DNA of 5,925 bases from Actinobacteria bacterium BACL4 MAG-120820-bin23 (GCA_001437855.1 LIBD01000055.1:1-5925); one strand, 5' to 3'; positions 1-5,925 are shown, counted from the stretch's first letter. Notes: generated from the sequence alone by a model not told the origin. Translations and numbers: made by a program.

Positions 1-1322
1 CCTTCACCGCCATGTATGCGTCCATAGCCCGAATCTTTAACTCCACCAAAGGGTATAGAGGCAATGGCTGCGAATAAAAATACTGAGTTGATTGAGACCA
101 TTCCACAAGCAAGTTGAGCGGCAATTTTTTCACCCTGCTTTTTGGAAAAAACAGCGGCCGCTAATCCATAGCTACTGGCATTTGATAATCGAATCGCTTC
201 ATCTGTGTTTACTACTCGATTTATTGCAAGTGTTGGTCCAAAGGTTTCCTCCGTCATGGCGGTTGAATCCTCTGGCACATCAACCATAATTACTGGTTCA
301 ACAAATGCACCCTTAATAGAATCATTGCCACCAAGTAAAAATTTTGCACCTTTGCTCTTGGCATCATCTAAATGAGATTGAATAACATTTAATTGAGATG
401 GCATAGTAGCTGGTCCGTAATCTTTACCAACCTCAATATCTTTTGCCATTTTTGTTATCACCTCAATGAATTCCTCTGCTACAGACTCAACTACATAGAC
501 TCGCTCTGCTCCAATACAAGACTGACCGGCATTTGCCATAGCAGACCAGAGTGAATACTCCGCAGCTAATTTAATATCAGCATCACTTGCCACAATTACT
601 GGATCTTTACCACCACACTCAAGAACTACAGGAATCATTTGTTGCGCACAAGCTGCAGCAACTTTTTTAGCAGTTCTAGTTGAGCCAGTAAATGAAATCT
701 TATTCACCTTAGATTCAGTAAGGGCCTTTCCGGTATCAGGTAATCCAGTAACGGTAGAAAGAATGTTTTCAAATGGTGCTATTTGAGAAAATGAATCAGA
801 AAGCCACTTACCAACTCCCGGAGTGAACTCAGATGGTTTGAATACCACTGAATTTCCGGCAGCTAGTGCATAAGCAATAGATCCAATTGGTGTAAAGATC
901 GGATAATTCCATGGACCTATCACTCCGACCACACCAAGAGGGGATCTTTGTACTTTAGCTTTCATATTAAACATTAATATGCCTGAAGGGCGAACCTGAT
1001 CCCGCATTATTTGCTGCGCATGTTTTGCAGCCCAAGAAATATTATCAATTGCAATTGAAACCTCTAAAGTTGCATCACTAAGTGGTTTACCACACTCGGT
1101 TGCAACAAGTTTTGCAATTTCTTTTTGATTTTTGGTTATATAGGAAGCCCACTTAAGTAAGGTGCGCTTGCGTGCGGTAAAACCGTACTCTTGCCATCTT
1201 CTAGCAGCAATTTGTGCAGCATCAACTGCTGCAAATACCTCACTGCTTGTAAAGTTTTTATACTCAGCCAGCAACTCACCTGTTTTTGGGTCGAGCTTTT
1301 CAAAGGTGGCATTCGAACTCAT
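1..1322 (-). CDS. NAD(P)-dependent aldehyde dehydrogenase, C-terminus cut by window edge
   Basis: Oxidises an aldehyde to the acid with NAD(P)+, a soluble cytoplasmic enzyme. The visible 440 residues hold every hallmark of the ALDH superfamily: GPWNYP at 136-141 with the oxyanion Asn139, Lys162 in FKPSE, the FTGS cofactor loop at 211-214, the general base Glu235 in LECGGK, the nucleophile Cys269 in AGQSCIG (34 residues after the Glu, the usual spacing), EETFGP with Glu359, and PFGGVKDSGYGR near 425. Family members run about 450-500 residues, so little is missing. The ECGGKD and CIGAERVYV stretches recall the GabD2-like (succinate-semialdehyde or apocarotenal) subgroup, but the substrate cannot be fixed from this. 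The ATG at 1322 suits the family N-terminus (FEKLDPKTGE). It has no Shine-Dalgarno sequence, and a -10-like hexamer sits 6 bases upstream, suggesting a leaderless mRNA. It is divergent from the hydrolase. Confidence 0.93.
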   Translation of the reverse strand, partial: MSSNATFEKLDPKTGELLAEYKNFTSSEVFAAVDAAQIAARRWQEYGFTARKRTLLKWASYITKNQKEIAKLVATECGKPLSDATLEVSIAIDNISWAAKHAQQIMRDQVRPSGILMFNMKAKVQRSPLGVVGVIGPWNYPIFTPIGSIAYALAAGNSVVFKPSEFTPGVGKWLSDSFSQIAPFENILSTVTGLPDTGKALTESKVNKISFTGSTRTAKKVAAACAQQMIPVVLECGGKDPVIVASDADIKLAAEYSLWSAMANAGQSCIGAERVYVVESVAEEFIEVITKMAKDIEVGKDYGPATMPSQLNVIQSHLDDAKSKGAKFLLGGNDSIKGAFVEPVIMVDVPEDSTAMTEETFGPTLAINRVVNTDEAIRLSNASSYGLAAAVFSKKQGEKIAAQLACGMVSINSVFLFAAIASIPFGGVKDSGYGRIHGGE

Positions 1323-1344
1323 GAGGTAAGAGTAAACTCTTTTC
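1323..1344. promoter_or_regulatory. Divergent, symmetric -10 region between aldehyde dehydrogenase and hydrolase
   Basis: The whole gap is 22 bases. An inverted repeat, AAGAGT-AA-ACTCTT, occupies 1328-1341. It gives TAAACT on the plus strand (1333-1338), 6 bases before the GTG at 1345, and TACTCT on the minus strand (1329-1334), 6 bases before the ATG at 1322. Both fit the TANNNT pattern and spacing of leaderless actinobacterial genes, with transcription starting at the start codon. The two hexamers share two base pairs. Any -35 element would lie inside the opposite gene, and I see no clear one. The same palindrome could instead be, or also be, an operator for a dimeric regulator. Confidence 0.45.
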
Positions 1345-1874
1345 GTGCCAGAGTTAATCCGCCCTTCAACGGTGCTGCCGGCAAGCCGCAGGCAAATTAC
1401 GATTAAAACAAGTGATGGGCTCAATTTAATTGGCGAAATCACCACTCCACTTGGTCAAATCACAGCTTCACTTTTGATGCTTCACCCTAATCCATCTGGT
1501 GGTGGAATGATGGATTCTCATATTTATAAAAAGGCTGCTAATCGATTACCTGCCATGGCTGGAATTGAAATAATTAGATTTAATACCAGAGGCACAAAGA
1601 GTGAGGCTGGCCAAAGCCAGGGCGAGTATGACCACGGCAAATCTGAAAAATTAGATGTATTAGCGGGTATTGATTTCTGTTTTAATCAAGCTCAAGTCAA
1701 GGATTTATATGTGGTTGGTTGGTCTTTTGGTACTGAGCTTGCCCTGCAATATGCCAAAGATAAAAGAGTAAAAGAGTTAATTTTATTAAGCCCACCAATG
1801 CTTTCAACTACTGATGAAGATTTAGATTTTTGGGCAAAAGATGGTCGGCAAATTACCGCACTTATCCCAGAGCA

Positions 1875-1882
1875 TGACTGAC
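1875..1882 (+). repeat. Tandem TGAC duplication causing the frameshift
   Basis: The tetranucleotide TGAC occurs twice in a row. The second copy creates the in-frame TGA at 1879-1881 and moves the rest of the hydrolase into the +1 frame. With one copy the protein reads PEHD-DYLKP without interruption, which is what the family's acid-residue loop should look like. A 4-base tandem duplication is a typical polymerase-slippage product. Confidence 0.75.
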
Positions 1883-2055
1883 GATTATCTAAAACCCAAT
1901 CAGGCAAGAGCTAAGTTTTCTAAAGTACCAAATATTAAGCAAATTGATGTTGAAGATGGTAAACATCTTTGGGTAGGTGAACCTATGGTCCATCGAGTCT
2001 TAAGTGAGATTGTCAGAGTAATTGCCCCAAGCAAGTTACCGCTACCTACTGAAGT

Positions 2056-2059
2056 TTAA
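2056..2059. other. Overlapping convergent stop codons
   Basis: The four bases TTAA hold the plus-strand TAA of the hydrolase (2057-2059) and the minus-strand TAA of the permease (2056-2058). There is no intergenic space. I saw no GC-rich hairpin followed by a T-tract on either side, so any terminator must lie inside the opposite coding region or be factor-dependent. Confidence 0.9.
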
Positions 2060-3198
2060 GAGAGTTCAGTTTTTGGAAAAACTACCTCATCTAAAATCAG
2101 CAATACAGCTGCTGCAATCGGGACAGCTAGTAAGCCACCAACTAAGCCAAGTAAGGATGTACCTAATAGGGCGGCAATAATCGTAACTAGTCCTGGGATT
2201 GCCAATGACTTTCGCATAATTTTTGGTGTGATCAAATAGTTCTCAATTTGAACATAAATAATATAACCAGCCAAGGCAATGATTGCAGTAGATGGTGATT
2301 TAGTTAAGGAAACTAAGGTAACTATTGCCATTCCAATAAAGTGGCCAATTAATGGGATAAATCCACAAACTAATACCACCATAGCCAGTGGACCTGAGTA
2401 AGGCATATCAATTATTAAGCCAAGAGTTAAAATAAATATTGCAGCTAAAGCTGCAATTATTGATTGACCACCAACAAATGAGCCAACCCTAGTAATAATT
2501 GCATTGATTAATTTAGCTATACGATCTCGTCTACTTGCTGGCACAAATTTTAAACCAATTTGAACAACTTGCGGCAGGGATGCTAAAAAATAAAGAGTTA
2601 GTATCAAAATAGTTAATGCCGACACTAAGCCAGAAACTACCGCTTTGCCGACACCAATAACTCCACCAAAAGCGATAATCGCAAATTCACCATCTTTAAT
2701 TATTGAATCAATCCTATTTTCCAAGGAATCAACCACACCATAGCGATTATTTAGATCATTTATAAAGGCATTATTGTTTAAATCCTTAACCAGCTGAGGT
2801 GCGTTACGTATTAGTTGGTCACCTTGATCAACCAAAGGTGGCGCTGCCACGGCAATAAAAATTGCGACAAATAACAAAACCAGCCCCATGACGGCCCCAA
2901 CAGAGCCAGCTCGATTTAAGCCACGGTTTTGGAAATATAAAACAGCTGGATTTAAACCAGCAGCAAGAAATAGTGAGACGATGATTAAGATAAAAACCGC
3001 ACTAGCCGAAGCTAGCGCCTGTAGCACAGTAAGAGCCACCAGTGCTCCTGCGGTAACCATAAAACCAAAGTAAAACGGGCGAGTGGTATCAACTGGCATT
3101 CCTCGTTTACCAAAATCTTCACGCCTTTTGGCAGCAGGCTTTCGCCGATTTAGCTTTGATAATTTTGCACTAACTCGAGGTTTTTTAAATATCGCCAT
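2056..3198 (-). CDS. AI-2E family transporter (UPF0118 permease)
   Basis: A multi-pass inner-membrane protein of 380 residues, the usual size for the AI-2E_transport family (PF01594). After a strongly basic cytoplasmic N-terminus (residues 4-32, rich in Lys and Arg), hydrophobic segments lie near 42-62, 64-82, 98-120, 173-207, 243-264, 267-300, 303-318 and 335-372. The long polar stretch 121-171 before the second membrane block is typical. Signature motifs are IPLIGHFIG at 281-289 and QIENYLITPKIM at 317-328. The family takes its name from E. coli TqsA, linked to AI-2 export, but other members act in Na+/H+ exchange or are uncharacterised, so the cargo here is open. The ATG at 3198 has no Shine-Dalgarno sequence but follows a TAAAAT hexamer by 6 bases, suggesting a leaderless message. 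It converges on the hydrolase with overlapping stop codons and is divergent from the DUF4032 gene. Confidence 0.92.
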   Translation of the reverse strand: MAIFKKPRVSAKLSKLNRRKPAAKRREDFGKRGMPVDTTRPFYFGFMVTAGALVALTVLQALASASAVFILIIVSLFLAAGLNPAVLYFQNRGLNRAGSVGAVMGLVLLFVAIFIAVAAPPLVDQGDQLIRNAPQLVKDLNNNAFINDLNNRYGVVDSLENRIDSIIKDGEFAIIAFGGVIGVGKAVVSGLVSALTILILTLYFLASLPQVVQIGLKFVPASRRDRIAKLINAIITRVGSFVGGQSIIAALAAIFILTLGLIIDMPYSGPLAMVVLVCGFIPLIGHFIGMAIVTLVSLTKSPSTAIIALAGYIIYVQIENYLITPKIMRKSLAIPGLVTIIAALLGTSLLGLVGGLLAVPIAAAVLLILDEVVFPKTELS

Positions 3199-3204
3199 AA
3201 TGCA

Positions 3205-3210
3205 ATTTTA
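3205..3210 (-). promoter_or_regulatory. -10 element for the AI-2E permease, leaderless type
   Basis: Read on the minus strand the hexamer is TAAAAT, five of six matches to TATAAT. It ends 6 bases before the ATG at 3198, placing the expected transcription start at or next to the start codon. No convincing -35 box is visible about 17 bases upstream (near 3228-3233). Confidence 0.45.
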
Positions 3211-3223
3211 TCCACCTTTTCGC

Positions 3224-3229
3224 TATAAC
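3224..3229 (+). promoter_or_regulatory. Possible -10 element for the DUF4032 operon
   Basis: TATAAC on the plus strand matches five of six positions of the -10 consensus and would give a leader of about 35-40 bases. A competing candidate is TTAAAT at 3256-3261, which would give an almost leaderless transcript. Neither has a good -35 box. The 73-base gap 3199-3271 must hold promoters for both divergent genes and contains nothing else I can recognise. Confidence 0.28.
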
Positions 3230-3263
3230 TGACCGTATTGATTAGAAGGTAGATGTTAAATAC

Positions 3264-3269
3264 GAGAGA
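3264..3269 (+). promoter_or_regulatory. Weak ribosome binding site before the DUF4032 gene
   Basis: GAGAGA lies only 2 bases before the ATG at 3272 but 8 bases before the in-frame ATG at 3278. If this purine run is the Shine-Dalgarno sequence, its spacing favours the second start, which shortens the protein by two residues. Confidence 0.3.
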
Positions 3270-3271
3270 AT

Positions 3272-4507
3272 ATGCCCATGAGTGGGCTAAGAATTAAAGG
3301 ATTAGGTGAGGAGATCGCCACCTTAGCGGGCCTACCTTGGGATCAACCGCTAGAGGTATGGCCAGAGGATGAAGTACTAACTTCAATGCGAGGTATCTCC
3401 CGACATGTAGTTCGATTAATAAGATCTAATCCAAAGCAAAGTAATAGTGAGATTTTTGCAGTTAAAGAGACAGTACCTGAGTTTGCAAATCGTGAGTACA
3501 CATTACTTAGAGATTTAAATCAAAGAACTGCACCCTGTGTTGAGCCGGTTGCAGTAATTGAGGGCAGAGTTGATAAAGATGGCAATGAACTGCCAGCTGC
3601 ATTAGTGACTAAGTATCTGCCATACTCACTTCCATACCGAGTGATTTTAAGTGGCAGCGTTACTCCAACTGAGATTTTAAATATGGCAAATGCTTTGGCC
3701 TTACTTTTAGTAAGAATGCACCTACTTGGATTTTGGTGGGGAGATTGCTCACTATCAAATACATTATTTAGAAGAGATGCCAATGATTTTGCCGCTTACC
3801 TAGTTGATGCTGAAACTGGTGAGTTTCATAAAACTTTAAGTGATGGCCAGCGAGAGCATGATTTAGAACTTACCCACTTTAATGTGGCTGCTGAGTTAGA
3901 GGATCTAGCGGTGGCTGGAGTTTTATCCAAGGATATAAATCCAGTTCGAGCATCCGATGGTGTAATTAGAAGATATCGAAGATTATGGAAGATGCTAAAA
4001 GAGCCACAGATTTTAGATTCCTCAGATCGCCAAGCGGTAGAGCGGGCAATGCGATCATTACAGGATTTAGGCTTTGCCGTTGAAGAGGTTGAAGTAACTA
4101 CCGCCGGTGACAAAGGTTCAATTAAATTCCAGCCTAAGTTGGTAGCAGCTCGATACCACGCTAATCGATTAGAAGAGTTAATGGGTTTATATGCCGAGGA
4201 GTTACAAGCCAAACGATTACTTGCCTCTTATGATCGTTATAAAGCAAGAGAGTTTCCACCAAGCACACCTCATTCAATAGTAGTTAAGCAGTGGCTATCT
4301 GATGTTTTTAAACGAGTAGTAAATCAAGTGCCAGATAACTTAAAGGGACGAGTAGAGCAGGCACAGTTGTTTCATGAAGTCTTGGAAAATAGATGGTATT
4401 TAGGTGAGAAGTTAGGCCGAGATGTAGGGCTTGATTTTGCAACTCAGGATTATATTGAGAAGGTTCTCCCTTATCGAATGGATTCAGGAGTGGTTGTTGG
4501 CAAATGA
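3272..4507 (+). CDS. DUF4032 protein with kinase-like N-terminal domain
   Basis: A soluble protein of 411 residues with no signal peptide or membrane segment. The N-terminal half (about 40-185) reads like the Kdo/WaaP and RIO-type branch of the protein kinase-like fold: FAVKE with Lys65 as the ATP-binding lysine, REY with Glu75 as its helix-C partner, WGDCSLSN at 156-163 as a catalytic loop (Asp158, Asn163), and LVDAETGE at 177-184 with Asp179 in the place of the DFG aspartate. All positions needed for phosphotransfer therefore look intact. The C-terminal half (about 205-400) matches the actinobacterial DUF4032 region as I remember it, a charged helical domain including YHANRLEEL and ENRWYLGEK. 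The substrate is unknown; small molecule, glycolipid or protein are all possible. It is first in an apparent operon, with its TGA overlapping the next gene's ATG by four bases (ATGA). Start: ATG 3272, or ATG 3278 if GAGAGA is the binding site. Confidence 0.88.
   Translation: MPMSGLRIKGLGEEIATLAGLPWDQPLEVWPEDEVLTSMRGISRHVVRLIRSNPKQSNSEIFAVKETVPEFANREYTLLRDLNQRTAPCVEPVAVIEGRVDKDGNELPAALVTKYLPYSLPYRVILSGSVTPTEILNMANALALLLVRMHLLGFWWGDCSLSNTLFRRDANDFAAYLVDAETGEFHKTLSDGQREHDLELTHFNVAAELEDLAVAGVLSKDINPVRASDGVIRRYRRLWKMLKEPQILDSSDRQAVERAMRSLQDLGFAVEEVEVTTAGDKGSIKFQPKLVAARYHANRLEELMGLYAEELQAKRLLASYDRYKAREFPPSTPHSIVVKQWLSDVFKRVVNQVPDNLKGRVEQAQLFHEVLENRWYLGEKLGRDVGLDFATQDYIEKVLPYRMDSGVVVGK
4486..4490 (+). 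promoter_or_regulatory. AGGAG upstream of the thioredoxin-like gene
   Basis: This is a good anti-Shine-Dalgarno match, but it ends 13 bases before the ATG at 4504, longer than the usual 5-9. With the ATGA overlap, coupling to termination of the preceding gene probably contributes to initiation. Confidence 0.3.
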
Positions 4508-5391
4508 GTTTTAACAACGCGATACCACCACGGGGTGGGGCAAATTTTGGTAATGCATTTGATTTATCAACATTAAAAAAGTCAGATCAGCCAGACCTAC
4601 CAATTCCTGGCGTAGCTGTCACACAAGAGAATTTGGTATCAGATTTTGTTAGCAAATCTAAAGAAAAAGTTGTGGTCCTGCTTTGTTGGTCACCAAGAAG
4701 TGCGCAGTCAAAAGAAATATTAGAAACTCTAGGAAAGTTAGAAACAGCAGACCAGGGTGCCTGGTTGCTTGGCACAGTAGATGTTGATTCCCAGCCACAA
4801 GTAGCTCAAGCACTACAGGTAAAAGCAGTTCCAATTGCCATCGCAATTGTGGGTGAACAGTTACTGCCGTTATTTGAATCAGTGCCACCAATCGAGCAGG
4901 TTCGGCTAGTAATAAATAAGTTATTGGAGTTAGCATCCCAAAAAGGAATTGGTCAAGCACCAGAGGGTCCAACTGAGATTCCAATGGAGCCAGAGGAGCA
5001 GGCTGCATATGCTGCGCTAGAAAAAGGTGATTACAAAATAGCTAAACAATCTTATGAGGCATGGCTTAAGCGCAAGCCAAATGAGCAAGTAGCAATTATT
5101 GGGTTAGCTCAAGTTAACTTAATGCTACGAATTGAAGGATTAGATCCTGAGTTAACTTTAAAGAATGCAAAAGATACTGATTTAACTAGTCAATTAATGT
5201 GTGCTGATATTGAAATTGCCTCTGGTAATAACCAGGCTGCTTTTGATCGCTTACTTAGTGCCATCAAGAGATTTTCAGGGGATGATAAAGATAAGGCAAA
5301 GGCACATTTAATTCAGCTATTTAACCTAGTAGATCCATCTGATCCCAGGTTGGTTAAAGCCCGTAGTGAGCTTGCGAGTTTATTGTTTTGA
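4504..5391 (+). CDS. Thioredoxin-fold/TPR protein lacking redox cysteines (CnoX/YbbN-like)
   Basis: A protein of 295 residues. A thioredoxin fold (about 37-145) is followed by a Pro/Glu-rich linker (about 152-166) and TPR-like helices (about 167-295), the layout of E. coli CnoX (YbbN), a cytoplasmic chaperone-like holdase. The strand-helix junction VVVLLCWSPRSAQS (56-69) aligns with the thioredoxin active site, but CGPC is replaced by Ser66-Ala-Gln-Ser69, so both redox cysteines are gone. The cis-proline is kept (Pro110 in KAVPIA), as is the VDVDSQP segment at 92-98. Only Cys61 and Cys233 remain, neither in the active-site pair. CnoX itself has SQHC at this site, so loss of oxidoreductase activity has precedent; here it is complete. 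The first TPR is clear at about 167-200 (AAYAALEKGDYKIA...). The N-terminal 36 residues are poorly ordered in appearance. The gene overlaps its upstream neighbour by ATGA and its downstream neighbour by TTGA. Confidence 0.9.
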   Translation: MSFNNAIPPRGGANFGNAFDLSTLKKSDQPDLPIPGVAVTQENLVSDFVSKSKEKVVVLLCWSPRSAQSKEILETLGKLETADQGAWLLGTVDVDSQPQVAQALQVKAVPIAIAIVGEQLLPLFESVPPIEQVRLVINKLLELASQKGIGQAPEGPTEIPMEPEEQAAYAALEKGDYKIAKQSYEAWLKRKPNEQVAIIGLAQVNLMLRIEGLDPELTLKNAKDTDLTSQLMCADIEIASGNNQAAFDRLLSAIKRFSGDDKDKAKAHLIQLFNLVDPSDPRLVKARSELASLLF

Positions 5392-5925
5392 AAAATTTTG
5401 ATAAAACAGTTTTTACTTACAAAGAGAATAAGTACTTAAGCTTAATCTTTTTCCTATTTGGGATTTCCATGATGTCCTTAGCGCCTCGAACCCCTGATTT
5501 AAAGGCAAATTTAGCGGTAAACAATGGAACCTTTGGTACTTTGTTAAGTGCAGCATCTCTTGGCTCAATAGTTATGTTGTTAATCGGCGGTCAGATAATC
5601 CATACTATTGGTGCAAAAAATGGACTAAGAATTGGCTCAAGTATTATTGCACTCTCATTTGTTACCTTAGTTCACACAAGATCACCACTAATATTCTTGA
5701 TTGCAAATATCTGCGCAGGTGCTGGCATATCGATTTATCACATTGCATCAAGTGGTCACACTCTTCACCGCCAAGATGAGATTGGTAAAATAATTATTCC
5801 AAAGCTTCACGGATCATGGGCAATTGGTGCAATGAGCACTAGTGCAATCGCCTTTTTTATATCTGATTACGTTTCAATTGCTTGGCATCTCACTACTTTG
5901 ATGATTTGCACTTGGCTAGTAACTC
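5388..5925 (+). CDS. MFS transporter, C-terminus cut by window edge
   Basis: The first 179 residues of an integral-membrane permease of the major facilitator superfamily, about the first half of a typical 12-helix protein of some 400 residues. Hydrophobic segments lie near 17-33, 48-71, 80-95, 100-120, 142-159 and 162-179. The loop after the first helix, APRTPDLKANL (32-42), and the GGQIIHTIGAKNGLR stretch after the second (67-81) fit the MFS loop 2-3 region; HGSW..G at 141-147 opens the fifth helix. It most resembles the YbjJ/FucP-like group of predicted sugar or drug permeases; the substrate cannot be named. The start is taken as TTG 5388, sharing TTGA with the preceding stop. The frame is closed upstream by TGA at 5367-5369, and the first in-frame ATG (5469) would fall inside helix 1 and remove half of it. 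Probably translated by coupling to the upstream gene. Confidence 0.85.
   Translation, partial: MKNFDKTVFTYKENKYLSLIFFLFGISMMSLAPRTPDLKANLAVNNGTFGTLLSAASLGSIVMLLIGGQIIHTIGAKNGLRIGSSIIALSFVTLVHTRSPLIFLIANICAGAGISIYHIASSGHTLHRQDEIGKIIIPKLHGSWAIGAMSTSAIAFFISDYVSIAWHLTTLMICTWLVT

Larger units (their letters stand above)
1345..2059 (+). pseudogene. COG2945-type alpha/beta hydrolase, frameshifted
   Basis: A small serine hydrolase of the alpha/beta superfamily, split across two frames. The first part (1345-1878, 178 residues from a GTG start) has the oxyanion-loop motif LHPNPSGGG near 46-54, FNTRGT near 79-84, and the nucleophile elbow GWSFG with Ser127. It stops at TGA 1879-1881 directly after PEHD, where Asp178 is the likely catalytic acid. 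The remaining fold continues in another frame from 1883 (DYLKPNQA...), with the probable catalytic His in DGKHLW (codon 1964-1966), ending at TAA 2057-2059. Removing one copy of a tandem TGAC restores a single frame of 236 residues, a normal length for the family. The unrepaired product would lack the His and the last part of the fold. An upstream stop at 1333-1335 makes GTG 1345 the earliest possible start, although a later one is possible. It could be a true pseudogene, a sequencing or assembly error, or a recoded gene. Substrate unknown. Confidence 0.8.

Noticed and set aside
92..289. Plus-strand frame of 65 codons near the left edge
   Set aside because: It is antisense to the C-terminal catalytic region of the aldehyde dehydrogenase (TFGP and SNASSYGLAA), which is clearly the coding strand.
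1328..1341. Inverted repeat as a transcription terminator
   Set aside because: Stems of 6 A/T-rich pairs with a 2-base loop cannot form a stable hairpin, and it lies between two divergent starts where no transcript should end.
1191..1406. 71-codon plus-strand frame bridging the aldehyde dehydrogenase start and the hydrolase start
   Set aside because: It is antisense to the conserved dehydrogenase N-terminus, then overlaps the hydrolase out of frame; Cys-rich random-looking translation.
2888..3073. Short plus-strand frame inside the permease gene
   Set aside because: Antisense to conserved membrane-segment coding sequence; no motif or independent start signal.
3826..4212. 128-codon minus-strand open frame
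   Set aside because: Antisense to the well-supported DUF4032 gene; its translation is Ser/Asn/Thr-rich and low-complexity with no recognisable motif.
4658..5008. 116-codon minus-strand open frame rich in Leu and Pro
   Set aside because: Antisense to the thioredoxin/TPR gene; the Leu-rich look comes from antisense reading of Gln/Glu/Lys codons.
1..5925. tRNA/rRNA genes, CRISPR arrays, insertion sequences, phage or defence modules
   Set aside because: Nearly all bases are covered by six recognised genes; no repeat arrays, transposase motifs or cloverleaf-like sequence were seen in the 95 intergenic bases.

Overview
The window is A/T-rich bacterial DNA (roughly 40% G+C, judged by eye) and densely packed. 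Intergenic gaps are 22 and 73 bases, and every other gene junction overlaps. The gene content points to Actinobacteria: a DUF4032 kinase-like protein next to a thioredoxin/TPR protein without active-site cysteines, an AI-2E family permease and a GabD2-like aldehyde dehydrogenase. Low G+C, compactness and apparent leaderless starts fit a streamlined planktonic actinobacterium, perhaps the freshwater acI/Nanopelagicales group. That placement is inference from memory of such genomes and is not proven by the sequence.

Layout: (1) 1-1322, minus strand, an NAD(P)-dependent aldehyde dehydrogenase cut by the left edge. (2) 1323-1344, a 22-base divergent promoter region built on an inverted repeat that supplies a -10-like hexamer to each strand. 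(3) 1345-2059, plus strand, a COG2945-type alpha/beta hydrolase broken by a tandem TGAC duplication at 1875-1882, just after the probable catalytic Asp. (4) 2056-3198, minus strand, a complete AI-2E family permease whose stop codon overlaps the hydrolase stop tail to tail. (5) 3199-3271, a second divergent promoter region. (6) 3272 to the right edge, plus strand, an apparent operon of three genes joined by 4-base start/stop overlaps: DUF4032 kinase-like protein, thioredoxin-fold/TPR protein, and an MFS transporter cut by the right edge.

The left pair (aldehyde dehydrogenase and hydrolase) would be switched on together if the shared promoter is real, but no substrate can be named. The right operon pairs a putative kinase-fold enzyme of unknown substrate with a probable redox-inactive chaperone-like protein and a permease; a common function is not evident. 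I saw no RNA genes, CRISPR arrays, insertion sequences or convincing hairpin terminators. The points most worth following are the hydrolase frameshift, the symmetric divergent promoter and the intact kinase-like residues of the DUF4032 protein.
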